The position numbers and the translations under genes are program-made. 64,000 nucleotides of DNA from Flavobacterium psychrophilum (lineage in GTDB: Bacteria > Bacteroidota > Bacteroidia > Flavobacteriales > Flavobacteriaceae): positions 3,410,001 through 3,474,000 of the forward strand of contig CP012388.1 in assembly GCA_001708385.1 (NCBI GenBank), written 5' to 3'. The stretch's first letter is position 1, and each line of letters opens with the position of its first letter. Positions 54,522 through 63,717 of the stretch are shown here, piece by piece. The notes beneath the pieces were generated by a model. That model saw nothing but the letters and a program-made list of their open reading frames with translations, ran no database searches and was not told the DNA's origin.

Positions 54522-57500
54522 TTAAAATGAGATATCTATACCTGCGCTATATACTTTCAGTGGGGGTAGAAAACCCGCGGTCCTGAATTCGGGATCCGCC
54601 CCTTTGTATGGCGTAAAGGTCAACACGTTCTGCCCTTGGGCGTAAAGCCTGCAGGAAATTCCGGGAATAAATTCTGATGGAAGCCTGTAGCTCAGGGAGA
54701 TATTCTTAAGCCGTATATATGAGGCGTCTACTATCATCGCATTACTTGAGCTGTAATTATAGTACGACTGTATAGCGTCACCGTTGGCCCCCGAAGTAAG
54801 GACCTGGTGCTGGCCTACACCTGTGGATGGGTTGTAGGCATTGTCGGCATCATTACGCTGGTTGTACATCTGTCCTGCCGGAACACCGGCGTCGAAATCA
54901 AAGTTTTTCTGTTTGGTAAATTGCAGCAGAAAATCAAGGCTCCATGATTTATAGCGTAGCTGGTTCTGAAATCCCCCAAAGAATTCCGGTGTAAGGTCGG
55001 CAGCAACTGAGCGGTCTTTGTCGTAACTGATCACCCCGTCACCGTTAACGTCTGAAAAGGTGTACAGCCCGGTGGAAGGATTCACCCCGGTATAGTTGTA
55101 AAGCCTTGATATGGTTATAGGCTTGCCTATTATGTAGGTATTGGCATAAGATGATCCGGCAAGGCCGGGAAAGGAAAGCAACTTATTCCGTGCCAGTGAT
55201 ACATTAAAGCTTGATGTCCACTCTAAGGACGGCGATTTTATGTTTTCTGTACGCAGGGTGAACTCAAAACCTTTATTCAGTACGGTAGCATCCAGGTTGG
55301 CATTAATGGATGTGAAGCCTGTCGTCCCGGGCAAAGGTATGCCCACCAATTGATTGGAGGAACGGTTGCGGTAGTAGGCGGCCGTTAGGAAAATGCGGTC
55401 GTTAAGAAAACCAGCCTCCAGGGCAAACTCAAGTTTTTTATTGATTTCCCATCCAAAATCAGGATTGTAGAGCCTTGTCGGTGTAAGACCGATTGTCCCC
55501 TGATAAGGGACACCAGTGGAAGCATAAGTATCGACGAATTGATAGTCGCCAATCTGATCGTTGCCCGTGGTGCCATAACTGGCCCTGAGCTTGCCGAAAC
55601 TTACAACCTTATTATCCGGTCCAATGAAATTCTCACGGGAAAATATCCATGCAGCTCCAACAGCACCAAAGTTTGCAAACTGACTGCCGGGGCCAAAACG
55701 GCTGGAGCCGTCACGCCTTCCGGTTACATTCAGAATGTATTTATCAGCCCAGCTATAATTGAGCCTGCCAAATACTGCGGCATATTTATAGATACTCTGG
55801 TTGCTTCCCAATACCAAGGTCTGGTTGGCAGAGGCCAGGTCTTTAATAAGACTGTTACTGGTAAAGCCATAACCACGTTGGTAGAGGGCATTACTGTTTA
55901 GCTGTTGGAACGTTGCCCCGGCAAGGGCGGTTAACTCACCTCCTAAAATTTCCATATGATAATTCAATTGCGGTTCCACAATCCACGAGCGGCGATTGGT
56001 CAGGTTTGACATCAGCATTGAATCACCGCTACCTACGCCGTAGGCGGGGTCATACATTGTAGAGGGCAGCGTACGGAGTTCGGTAGTCTGCAGGTTGGTG
56101 AGCCCCATACTGACCTTCGCCTCAAGCCCTTTTAGAAGGTTATAGGAGATCAGCCCGTTGGTTACTACGTCATAAGTCCTTGTAAAGACCTGGCTGCGCA
56201 ATGCGGCTAAAGGATTGTTGAAGGTTCCGCCCTCCCAGTTCAGCTCACCGTCAGCATCGTATAACGCAGGAGCGTTTGGTGCAATACTGCGCGATATACT
56301 GGTGAGATCGGTTGAGGGCAGGTGATTATTCTGCGCGATATAACTCCCGGTTAGGCTGGCTTTGAGCTTACCGTTTTGTGAAGTATGGTTCAGGTTATAG
56401 TGCAGGCTTCCTTTTTGGTAGCCAAAACTGCCCGGAAAAACTGTGGACTCTTTGTAATAGGTACCGCTGATTAGAAACTGGGTCGATTCCGAGCCGCCGG
56501 AAAGCGCCACCTGAGTGCTGTTTATTCGCGCTGTCCCGCCTATGAGCTCCTCCTGCCAGTCGGTGTAGCGGTTGGGATCCCATGTACCGTTGACATCGTA
56601 TGCGGTGGCGGGATAGCTGCTTATGCCGTCATTGGCATAGGCCTGCCTTCTCATCGCCAGGTATTGCCCGGTTTTCATAAGGTCAACGAAGTTAACTACT
56701 GAACCAGCGCCTGTATAGGAGTTCACACTTACCGTTGTCTTGCCTGCTTTGCCTTTTTTAGTTGTAATCAATACTACGCCATTAGCACCCCTGGAACCGT
56801 AAATGGCCGTTGCATCTGCATCCTTAAGCACTTCTATGCTTTGTATATCGGATGGGTTTATACTGTTGAGGGGGCTGGTAACACTTGGAGTGGCGGATGA
56901 AGTTTGACTGTATCCGATAGGGTCTGAAGCATAGGGAATCCCGTCAATGATATATAGAGGGTTATTACCATCGGGGCGTAAGCTGTTCTGGCCCCTGATC
57001 CTTATTTGAAATGCCCCACCGGGCATCCCGCTTTCCTGGGTAACCTGTACACCGGGCATCCGGCCCTGTAGTGTGGCCAGCATGTTAGTAACGGGCTGCT
57101 TTTCGATATCTTTTGCCGTTATTTTGGCAATGCTGCCGGTACTTTTCTGCTGTGATACCGAATAGTACCCTGCATTTATTGTTACCTCTTCAAGGCTGGT
57201 TGCCTCTTCAGTTAGCAATATAGCACCAAGATTGTTGCCGGTTACAGCTACTTCAAGGCTTTTATATCCCAGGTATTCAAAAACCAGCGTGTTACCCGTT
57301 TGTGCCTGTATCGAAAAATGACCTTGCAGGTCGGTCACTGTTGCGGTGTGGGTGCCTTTCAGTATGACACTTACCCCGGGCATTGGCCCGGTAATATCTG
57401 ATACCGTCCCTGTGACGGCCTGTTGCTGGAAAACCGCAATAGATACGGGTTTTAAAGTTGCTGTGGCTTTAAGGGGGAGGCAAATCACTATCAAAAAAAA

Positions 57501-57542
57501 GAAAATGAAAGTCCCGCCTTTGCCCAATACGGAAATTTTCAT
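54522..57542 (-). CDS. SusC/RagA-family TonB-linked outer-membrane protein
   Basis: The 1006-residue TonB-dependent transporter has a signal peptide, then a carboxypeptidase-like domain (GPMPGVSVILKGTHTATVTD, about residues 50-80), the plug with ITAKDIEKQPVTNMLATLQGRMPGV in pattern near 140 and SIEVLKDADATAIYGSRGANGV around 235, and a beta-barrel to the C-terminal Phe. It forms the channel of the SusCD pair and is powered by TonB-ExbBD. It is first in the operon with susD and the S9 peptidase. No anti-sigma/sigma pair lies beside it; the AraC-type gene could be the regulator. Confidence 0.94.
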   Translation of the reverse strand: MKISVLGKGGTFIFFFLIVICLPLKATATLKPVSIAVFQQQAVTGTVSDITGPMPGVSVILKGTHTATVTDLQGHFSIQAQTGNTLVFEYLGYKSLEVAVTGNNLGAILLTEEATSLEEVTINAGYYSVSQQKSTGSIAKITAKDIEKQPVTNMLATLQGRMPGVQVTQESGMPGGAFQIRIRGQNSLRPDGNNPLYIIDGIPYASDPIGYSQTSSATPSVTSPLNSINPSDIQSIEVLKDADATAIYGSRGANGVVLITTKKGKAGKTTVSVNSYTGAGSVVNFVDLMKTGQYLAMRRQAYANDGISSYPATAYDVNGTWDPNRYTDWQEELIGGTARINSTQVALSGGSESTQFLISGTYYKESTVFPGSFGYQKGSLHYNLNHTSQNGKLKASLTGSYIAQNNHLPSTDLTSISRSIAPNAPALYDADGELNWEGGTFNNPLAALRSQVFTRTYDVVTNGLISYNLLKGLEAKVSMGLTNLQTTELRTLPSTMYDPAYGVGSGDSMLMSNLTNRRSWIVEPQLNYHMEILGGELTALAGATFQQLNSNALYQRGYGFTSNSLIKDLASANQTLVLGSNQSIYKYAAVFGRLNYSWADKYILNVTGRRDGSSRFGPGSQFANFGAVGAAWIFSRENFIGPDNKVVSFGKLRASYGTTGNDQIGDYQFVDTYASTGVPYQGTIGLTPTRLYNPDFGWEINKKLEFALEAGFLNDRIFLTAAYYRNRSSNQLVGIPLPGTTGFTSINANLDATVLNKGFEFTLRTENIKSPSLEWTSSFNVSLARNKLLSFPGLAGSSYANTYIIGKPITISRLYNYTGVNPSTGLYTFSDVNGDGVISYDKDRSVAADLTPEFFGGFQNQLRYKSWSLDFLLQFTKQKNFDFDAGVPAGQMYNQRNDADNAYNPSTGVGQHQVLTSGANGDAIQSYYNYSSSNAMIVDASYIRLKNISLSYRLPSEFIPGISCRLYAQGQNVLTFTPYKGADPEFRTAGFLPPLKVYSAGIDISF

Positions 57543-57586
57543 AATATTGGTAAAGGTTAATAAAACATAATTTGTTAATCGCTCAG

Positions 57587-57630
57587 GCCTTCTGTGATTC
57601 GACCGCCAAGTGGAAATCAGAAGGCTTTTC
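57587..57630. terminator. Hairpin in the susC leader region
   Basis: GCCTTCTG (57587) pairs with CAGAAGGC (57618-57625), stem extended by GATT/AATC, followed on the plus strand by TTTTCTTG. On the minus strand it lies 44 bases before the susC start. It could be a plus-strand terminator without a visible gene or a leader structure of the susC transcript. The rest of 57630-57890 shows nothing I can name. Confidence 0.55.
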
Positions 57631-57895
57631 TTGTTAAATAGTCTAGTAAGTCGGTAGGTTATCCTTCCCCATATTTTCTCAGGTATTTATTATACAATCA
57701 TCTAAAACATCCTGCACCTTTCCCTCCAAGGTTACTAAACCAATTGTGAATTCGAACGGGTCGGGCGCAGGACTATGCCAATCAACACAGTGACTAATCT
57801 TATAAATGGATTGCGAAACTTTAAAAGCGGTTGCTTAGAATCAAAGATGAAGTTATTTCCCTTAAAAAAAGAGGCGTGGGTTTAAACTCACCTAC

Positions 57896-58007
57896 TGCCT
57901 TCAAGGTACTGGTATACCGGCGCGCAATAAGTGAGCCCACGCCATATTTGGCGTGAGCATTTACACTTATCTTTCCGCGCGCTAAAAAGTACCAGTTTTT
58001 GAAGGCG
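57896..58007. repeat. Long nested imperfect palindrome
   Basis: Matching blocks occur in order and mirrored: GCCTTCAA with TTGAAGGC, ACTGGTA with TACCAGT, GCGCGC twice, ATAAGTG with CACTTAT, and a central CACGCCA / TGGCGTG around TATT. Together they give a folded structure of about 112 bases with small bulges. It lies about 130 bases before the small HTH gene. Confidence 0.8.
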
Positions 58008-58140
58008 GATATCAAAGCGAATGCTTCATATGTCGAAATTGAAGTATCGCAAATATATTATAAACGCAAACATAATGAAAATTTTTATAACGCGGATTTC
58101 TATCCGCAAATATTTCTTATTAAGGCTGTTAATTTGTTAT

Positions 58141-58365
58141 ATGGTCAATATCCACCAGCAAATAAATAAATTTATCGCCTCCAAATGGATCGAGGGCGCT
58201 AAATCAATACGTAGCTTTGCAGTGGATCATGGTATTGACGAAAAAACTGCACGTCGAATAGCCGACTCAAAAGACAATTATAAAATTGGGATAGAAACAT
58301 TGAACAAAATTTGTGAAGCAAGGGAAATAAAGCTTTCAGATTTTTTTAAAGAAATAGGTCTTTAA
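58141..58365 (+). CDS. Small helix-turn-helix regulator
   Basis: I start at ATG 58141 (74 residues), where similarity to Cro/XRE-like proteins begins: MVNIHQQINKFIASKWIEG, then an HTH (SIRSFAVDHGIDEKTARRIADSK, in pattern) and LNKICEAREIKLSDFFKEIGL. The open frame reaches 58021, but that part is low-complexity. It is probably a one-domain DNA-binding protein. It stands between the palindrome and the restriction operon, towards which it converges. A role as repressor of a mobile or restriction locus is plausible but not shown. Confidence 0.7.
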   Translation: MVNIHQQINKFIASKWIEGAKSIRSFAVDHGIDEKTARRIADSKDNYKIGIETLNKICEAREIKLSDFFKEIGL

Positions 58366-58457
58366 AGGAACATATTACACTAAGTAATTTTCTAAATGTT
58401 TTTGATTTCTTTTATCAAGGAAACTTATGTGGGACAGAGTGTATCACCTATATGATT

Positions 58458-59741
58458 TTAGAAAGGTTTGTGGCGCATCATTTTATATAAGGGCATAAGT
58501 AATTTAAAAACTGTTAAAACCTCAGTTGGCAAATTACTATCAGACATCTCCAAGTTTGTAATTTCATAATCCCTCCCTATAATGAAATACTTTTCAATGT
58601 TATCTTGCTTACAAAAAGCATGTAGGTCTTCTTGAGATACAAATGATTTACAAAGACGTTTATTATCATTTACTAAAATCCAGTATTCAGGAGGAAGACA
58701 AGTCAATTTGTTGAAGAAAGAGTTTCTATAAGTTAGATCATTCATATTATTCTTAAAGTAATCCCTGTCAAAAAGGCTTCCCTTATTTTCTTTTCCAAAT
58801 AATAGCCAAATTCCTATAGTTGTAAGTTCTATTCGAATTTGTAATCTTGAATGATGAATAAATGTTTGAAGATCACGCTGCTCTTTGTCGCTAAAATAAT
58901 TTTGATATTTCTTTATTTCAGGTTGAGATTTACCGTAACTTAACCACATTGCATTCAATCTCCTCGGAGATAATTCATTTATCTGATGATGTCTGGAAAC
59001 AATATTTCCATCAGTGTTTGAGTGTAAAATTTCCAATCCATTCTTTTTAAAAGCATGATAAATCATGTTATGTAGTTCCAATAAACGCCCCTCTACACCC
59101 TTCCTTTCTTTATTGGCAGAAAGTGAATTGTCTAACCATATTTCCTTTCTAAATGCCCAGTGATGTTCAAATTTGAAAAATCTATTTGAAAAATCTATAT
59201 TTTCTAAGGGATTTGACTTCTTCTTTTTAAATTTAAACTTGATATTATGAGTCAGCGGATAGGAATTTCTATTATCTTTTTTATATTCATTTATGTTATA
59301 TTCATCAATTGGAAAAGACTCATTAAAAATATTGTTAAACCATGTAATCAAATCTTTACAATGGTCAACGTCATTAACTAAATAGTTCAATTCGATGTTA
59401 TTACTAAAGCCACCATCAGTTAGATTTGAGGATCCAATAAATGCAGACCAACTATTTCTATTTTTTGCTAAATATAGCTTAGGATGAAATGTTCTAACTT
59501 CATTATGGTAGAGTACTGCCTGTAATTTTTTATTTACAAGCATATTAGCTTTCAATAGTTCTAATACTTCTGCGGTAGTAGGTAAATCTATACCGACAAT
59601 AATTTTAATTTTAGAATTCTCAGGGATTTCATTTAATAGTTTATTGAGTGTGGATTCTTTTAGAAGAGCTACAGCAATATATATTTCTTGGGCTTCATTA
59701 AGAAGATTCTTTAGGGGAGCCTCCAGTTTATCAACGATCAT
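58458..59741 (-). CDS. PLD-family (HKD) nuclease
   Basis: The 427-residue protein's first 130 residues are a phospholipase-D-like nuclease domain with one HKD motif: H86-P-K88 in TFHPKLYLAK and the following GSSNLTDGG with Asn (residue 106). Members often work as dimers and cut DNA, as in BfiI-like restriction enzymes and DISARM's DrmC. The rest (about 300 residues) is not assigned. It overlaps the methylase gene by four bases and is last in the operon. The context suggests the cutting part of a restriction-type defence. Confidence 0.82.
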   Translation of the reverse strand: MIVDKLEAPLKNLLNEAQEIYIAVALLKESTLNKLLNEIPENSKIKIIVGIDLPTTAEVLELLKANMLVNKKLQAVLYHNEVRTFHPKLYLAKNRNSWSAFIGSSNLTDGGFSNNIELNYLVNDVDHCKDLITWFNNIFNESFPIDEYNINEYKKDNRNSYPLTHNIKFKFKKKKSNPLENIDFSNRFFKFEHHWAFRKEIWLDNSLSANKERKGVEGRLLELHNMIYHAFKKNGLEILHSNTDGNIVSRHHQINELSPRRLNAMWLSYGKSQPEIKKYQNYFSDKEQRDLQTFIHHSRLQIRIELTTIGIWLLFGKENKGSLFDRDYFKNNMNDLTYRNSFFNKLTCLPPEYWILVNDNKRLCKSFVSQEDLHAFCKQDNIEKYFIIGRDYEITNLEMSDSNLPTEVLTVFKLLMPLYKMMRHKPF

Positions 59742-61186
59742 TTAGCGTTAAGTGATAGAATTATAGATTTAAAACTGTCCAAACTTGCCTCTAAATTTTC
59801 TATGATATCTAAGGCAAGTAATTCTGGAGACGGTGCGTCTTCGAGATCATCAAAACTATTATCTTGTAACCAAACAATATCTAAGGAAGTTTTATCTAAA
59901 GATATTATTTCATCATATTCATATTTTCTCCATCGTCCATTAAGGTTATCTTCATTCCATGTTTCCTTACGGTTAGTAATGTCCGTTGGGTTAAAGCATT
60001 TTCTAAATTCTTCTAAATCCTTTAATTTTAATGGGTTTTGTTTTAATGTATGATGAATATTAGTTCTGTAATCATAGAACCATATCCTTTCAGTCGCTGG
60101 AGTTTTCGATAATTCTTTTTTAGTAAAAAATAAGACATTAGCTTTTACTCCATGGGCATAAAAGATGCCGGTTGGTAAACGCAATATAGTATGTAAATTA
60201 GCTTGAGATAGCAGTTTTTTGCGGATTTTTTCTCCAGCCCCACCTTCAAATAATACGTTGTCAGGTAAGACTACAGCAGCCCTACCATTTTCTTCAAGCA
60301 TACTATAGATATGTTGTAAAAAAGAAAGTTGTTTATTGCTTGTGGTAGTCCAGAAATCACTTCTATATATGTAACCCTCTTTTTTTGATAATTCTTTATC
60401 ATTGGTTGGAACGTCGCTACTGCTTTTTCCAAAAGGAGGATTTGCTAAAACAATTTTAACTTTTTTTGCATCCGTTTCTTTTAGGCTGTCTGTTACTTGT
60501 ATATCAGGAGTGTTCTTTAAATCCCCGATACCATGCAGATATAGATTCATTAAGCATAATCGAGCAGTTGATCGCTCAATTTCCCAACCATGAAATGTAT
60601 CAAATTTAAGAAAATCATCTTCAGCAGAACTTGGCGTAGTATTATTTATGTACTGTAATGCGCCAAGAAAGAATCCCCCAGTCCCGCAAGATGGATCGGC
60701 GATTGTCTCCCCCAGCTGAGGATCGATGCATTCTATTATTGTTTGAATTACGGCACGAGGAGTAAAGTATTGTCCCGCACCACTATTTTCAGCATTTTTT
60801 TGAAGTAAGCCTTCGTATATTTCGCCTTTAACGTCCACTTCAGTTGAAGACCAATTGTCTTCATTTATGAGAAGTATTAATTTTCGAAGTTTTGAGGAAT
60901 CGCTAATCTTATTTTGAGCACCGATAAAAATTTTTTCAAGCATGCCGCCAGATGCTGATAATGTTTTTAATATCTGTTCGTATTGAAATAACAAGTCACC
61001 TTCGTCGTTTTTAACAAGAAGTTGCCAATTGCAAATTTCAGGTAAATCATATTTAGATTTATTTTCATCTGCCATTTTTAAAAAGAGCAGATATGTCAGT
61101 TGTTCCAAATAATCATTATAACCTAAACCATCATCACGAAGCGTGTTGCAAAAATTCCATATTTTTTGTACAATTGTGTTTGTCAT
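59738..61186 (-). CDS. hsdM: Type I N6-adenine DNA methylase (HsdM)
   Basis: The 482-residue HsdM-type methylase has the N-terminal helical bundle YNDYLEQLTYLLFLKMADE at about 23-41, SAM motif I ADPSCGTGGFF at 163-173, FTPR at 141-144 and the catalytic NPPFG at 249-253. It transfers methyl to N6 of adenine when guided by a specificity subunit. A complete HsdS or HsdR gene is not in the window; the gene cut by the right edge may supply one. It lies 4 bases after the HNH gene and overlaps the PLD gene by 4, so all are one operon. Confidence 0.92.
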   Translation of the reverse strand: MTNTIVQKIWNFCNTLRDDGLGYNDYLEQLTYLLFLKMADENKSKYDLPEICNWQLLVKNDEGDLLFQYEQILKTLSASGGMLEKIFIGAQNKISDSSKLRKLILLINEDNWSSTEVDVKGEIYEGLLQKNAENSGAGQYFTPRAVIQTIIECIDPQLGETIADPSCGTGGFFLGALQYINNTTPSSAEDDFLKFDTFHGWEIERSTARLCLMNLYLHGIGDLKNTPDIQVTDSLKETDAKKVKIVLANPPFGKSSSDVPTNDKELSKKEGYIYRSDFWTTTSNKQLSFLQHIYSMLEENGRAAVVLPDNVLFEGGAGEKIRKKLLSQANLHTILRLPTGIFYAHGVKANVLFFTKKELSKTPATERIWFYDYRTNIHHTLKQNPLKLKDLEEFRKCFNPTDITNRKETWNEDNLNGRWRKYEYDEIISLDKTSLDIVWLQDNSFDDLEDAPSPELLALDIIENLEASLDSFKSIILSLNAK

Positions 61187-61190
61187 AATT

Positions 61191-62090
61191 CTATCTTGAT
61201 ATTACTTCTAATAAGTCTTCAAGCCAAGTATATTCTTTTTTTTTGTGTCGAACGTAAGAATGTACAACTGAAGAATATGGTTTATCGCCTCTTGACATTA
61301 AAAAAATTCGTTCATAACATTGATCTATATATATCTCTCTCTGCTTTTGCGGAATGTGGGTGTTTTTCCAGTAATTGTGTGCTAATTCGATTTCGTTTTT
61401 ACAAGTTTCCCATATTTGTCTTCTTGCAATTACCACTGGCTTGTGGTTAAGCCCGTAAAAATATATAGAAAGTTTCGCTCTTTTGAAATTAAACGAATCT
61501 TCTAATTCATTAGCATTTTCAATAGCGTCACCATTTGAGTCAAAACCTATATATTTTGTGTCGCGAGGATTGATAGGATCGAGCAAATATGTTGTTTCGC
61601 ATCCACAATGATCATCATACGGGGATGCAACAACGCAACCGTCAGCGGTTAGATCTATTGGGAAAAAATTACCCTTTCCATATGGCTTTCCATCAATTTG
61701 AAATCTATCACGTCTTATTTTATTAACTAACGTTCCTGCTAATCGGAAATTTTTCCAATGATATGATAACCACCAATATCCGTCAGTTCTAAGTATGTCT
61801 CCATTTTCTGCTTTTGATTTTAATTTTGGGCGGTAATGTTCTATTTCCCATTCACTCGAATTTGCTGGAGATTCAGAATACCAACATTTTCCGTGAGATA
61901 ATTTTGAAAGTGCAGGATAAAGTTTTGACCAGTGATTATTTCTGTTTAAGTAAGTTTTTCGTGCAGAATGACTCATTGCTTTTAGCTTTGCCAAATGCTT
62001 TTCTGCTTCCTTTTCCCAGTTTTCAAAAGCTCCTTTACCTTTAATTTCATCAAAAGATATGGCTAAATCTTTAATATTAATTGGTCTCAT
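61191..62090 (-). CDS. HNH nuclease, PtuB/TIGR02646-like
   Basis: The 299-residue protein resembles the HNH partner of Septu and of retron-linked ATPases: GKCWYSESP at 67-75, WEIEHYRPK at 81-89 (H85 the central HNH His), YLLDPINP in the middle, and KLSIYFYGLNH. Family members usually read CxYC at the first site; here the second Cys is Ser (C69-W-Y-S72), so metal binding may differ. A CGC in HCGCET is present later. It overlaps the ATPase by 14 bases. In Septu the ATPase controls this nuclease. Confidence 0.82.
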   Translation of the reverse strand: MRPINIKDLAISFDEIKGKGAFENWEKEAEKHLAKLKAMSHSARKTYLNRNNHWSKLYPALSKLSHGKCWYSESPANSSEWEIEHYRPKLKSKAENGDILRTDGYWWLSYHWKNFRLAGTLVNKIRRDRFQIDGKPYGKGNFFPIDLTADGCVVASPYDDHCGCETTYLLDPINPRDTKYIGFDSNGDAIENANELEDSFNFKRAKLSIYFYGLNHKPVVIARRQIWETCKNEIELAHNYWKNTHIPQKQREIYIDQCYERIFLMSRGDKPYSSVVHSYVRHKKKEYTWLEDLLEVISR

Positions 62091-63717
62091 CAGAAAAATG
62101 TTGCTTGGTTAATTTTTCAATTATAGCCTTACTCAAAATCTTTAATTCTTCCTCTTCTTGATCTGTAAATTCAACTTTTTGAAATAAAGGATTTTCGGAT
62201 ATTGCTTCTAAGTATTTATCATACCATGGATCAAAAGTTGTATCGTTAAAGCCTGATTCTTCTATTTCACTTTCAATCTTTTTATACTCCTGATATTCTA
62301 CATCCGAATTTTCATTATTGTCAATTTTAAATTGTAAATACCTTTTCCGGTTAAGTTTTAACTGCATGTATTTACTTAAGACTGATGGTAATCCGAAAAG
62401 TTCACTTCTCAGGATTCCTGTTACATCTAATGCTCTTGGATCAATATGTGGAATTTCTACTTCTAATTTTCCAGCATGATTGGTTCGGAAAATCCTAACT
62501 TCTTCCTTGCGCAAACTTCCAATTACTAATGGATCGTGGGTGTTAATAATTATTTGAGTTGATTGATGTTTATCAACGACCTTATCTAAAAATTCTAAAT
62601 ATCTCCATTTCCAAATTGGATTTAGATGGGTGTCAGGTTCATCTAATAGGATAAGGGAGTTCTCGGCTTTCGTAAATTTCAAAAGTCCTAAAACCGTCAG
62701 TAATTGTTGCTCTCCTTCACTTAGTTCTTTGAAGACAATTTTACCAGCATTTCTTTTCCTAACTTTAACACGAACTTCTTCTATAAGATCTGAAATATAA
62801 AGGCTTTCTAAAGCTTTGAAGAAATCAGTATTGTCCTTATAATGTTTAGCAAGTGCTTTTAAAGATGATTTATCCTTTATAAAAAGATATAATCTTTGCT
62901 GAGTTTTACCATCTGTTCTAAAATTATCTTTAATTCGTGGTGAATCATATATTGGGGCTATAGCTAAATCCCATACTTTATCTAAAAAATTTTTAACCAA
63001 TCCATCGGAACCAAAGAATCGATTATCTCCTTTGCCTTTCCACAAAGGCTTCTTGAGGACAAATAAGACGGATTCCAAATCTTCAATACCCAAAATTTCA
63101 TTTAGAAACTCAACCGAAGATTTTTCTTCATCTTCAAAGGAAAAATAAGCAAGAAGCACAAAATATGAGTGAACTAATTGGACATAAAATAGTTTGCGTA
63201 AATCATCTAATTCATTTTCGCGAAAATTTTTCTTAATGATTTTTTCATAAAATGCTTTTTGATGATCCCAGAATATCTGTTCAAGTTTGTTGCTTAATCC
63301 TGAGTAATAAGCAAATACATACTTTGGCTGATATAAATGTTTTGTGTTTTGAGCAAAGAATGCCGAAAAAGGCTTCGTTTCGCCATTAACTGAGATAGAA
63401 TAGTCTCTCTTTTTAATATTACTATCTATTTGTTTAAAATCTTCGCTTTCTTCGCTTTCTTCGACTTCGCCTACTGTAATGTTAATTTTATGTTCATCAA
63501 TCGTATAATCAATTATATAATTGAAATCGGTTAGCTTTCTATCATTAGATTTACTAAGGTCGAGGTGTTTAAATATAAGAATGAGTGCTTCCATAAAGTT
63601 GGACTTTCCTGTAGCATTTTGTCCCATTAGAACTGTTTTCATTTCCCTGCAATCAAGGTCGATATGAAAGTCCCTTAAGTTCTTATAATTCTCTATATAG
63701 ACTTTATTTATTCTCAT
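62077..63717 (-). CDS. AAA/SMC-like ATPase, PtuA-like
   Basis: The 546-residue ABC/SMC-type ATPase has Walker A GQNATGKSNF at 32-41, ABC signature LSEGEQQL near 328, Walker B LILLDEPDTHLNP near 355 and the switch NTHDPLV near 392. It begins at once with the AAA_23-like opening (RINKVYIENYKNLRDF). Such ATPases pair with HNH or TOPRIM nucleases in Septu, Gabija-like and retron defences. Here the pair with the HNH gene (overlap 14 bases) is Septu-like. The start overlaps the upstream gene by four bases. Confidence 0.87.
   Translation of the reverse strand: MRINKVYIENYKNLRDFHIDLDCREMKTVLMGQNATGKSNFMEALILIFKHLDLSKSNDRKLTDFNYIIDYTIDEHKINITVGEVEESEESEDFKQIDSNIKKRDYSISVNGETKPFSAFFAQNTKHLYQPKYVFAYYSGLSNKLEQIFWDHQKAFYEKIIKKNFRENELDDLRKLFYVQLVHSYFVLLAYFSFEDEEKSSVEFLNEILGIEDLESVLFVLKKPLWKGKGDNRFFGSDGLVKNFLDKVWDLAIAPIYDSPRIKDNFRTDGKTQQRLYLFIKDKSSLKALAKHYKDNTDFFKALESLYISDLIEEVRVKVRKRNAGKIVFKELSEGEQQLLTVLGLLKFTKAENSLILLDEPDTHLNPIWKWRYLEFLDKVVDKHQSTQIIINTHDPLVIGSLRKEEVRIFRTNHAGKLEVEIPHIDPRALDVTGILRSELFGLPSVLSKYMQLKLNRKRYLQFKIDNNENSDVEYQEYKKIESEIEESGFNDTTFDPWYDKYLEAISENPLFQKVEFTDQEEEELKILSKAIIEKLTKQHFSDETN

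Noticed and set aside
61191..63717. Retron with ATPase/HNH effectors
   Set aside because: No reverse transcriptase gene or msr/msd-like RNA is present beside the pair.
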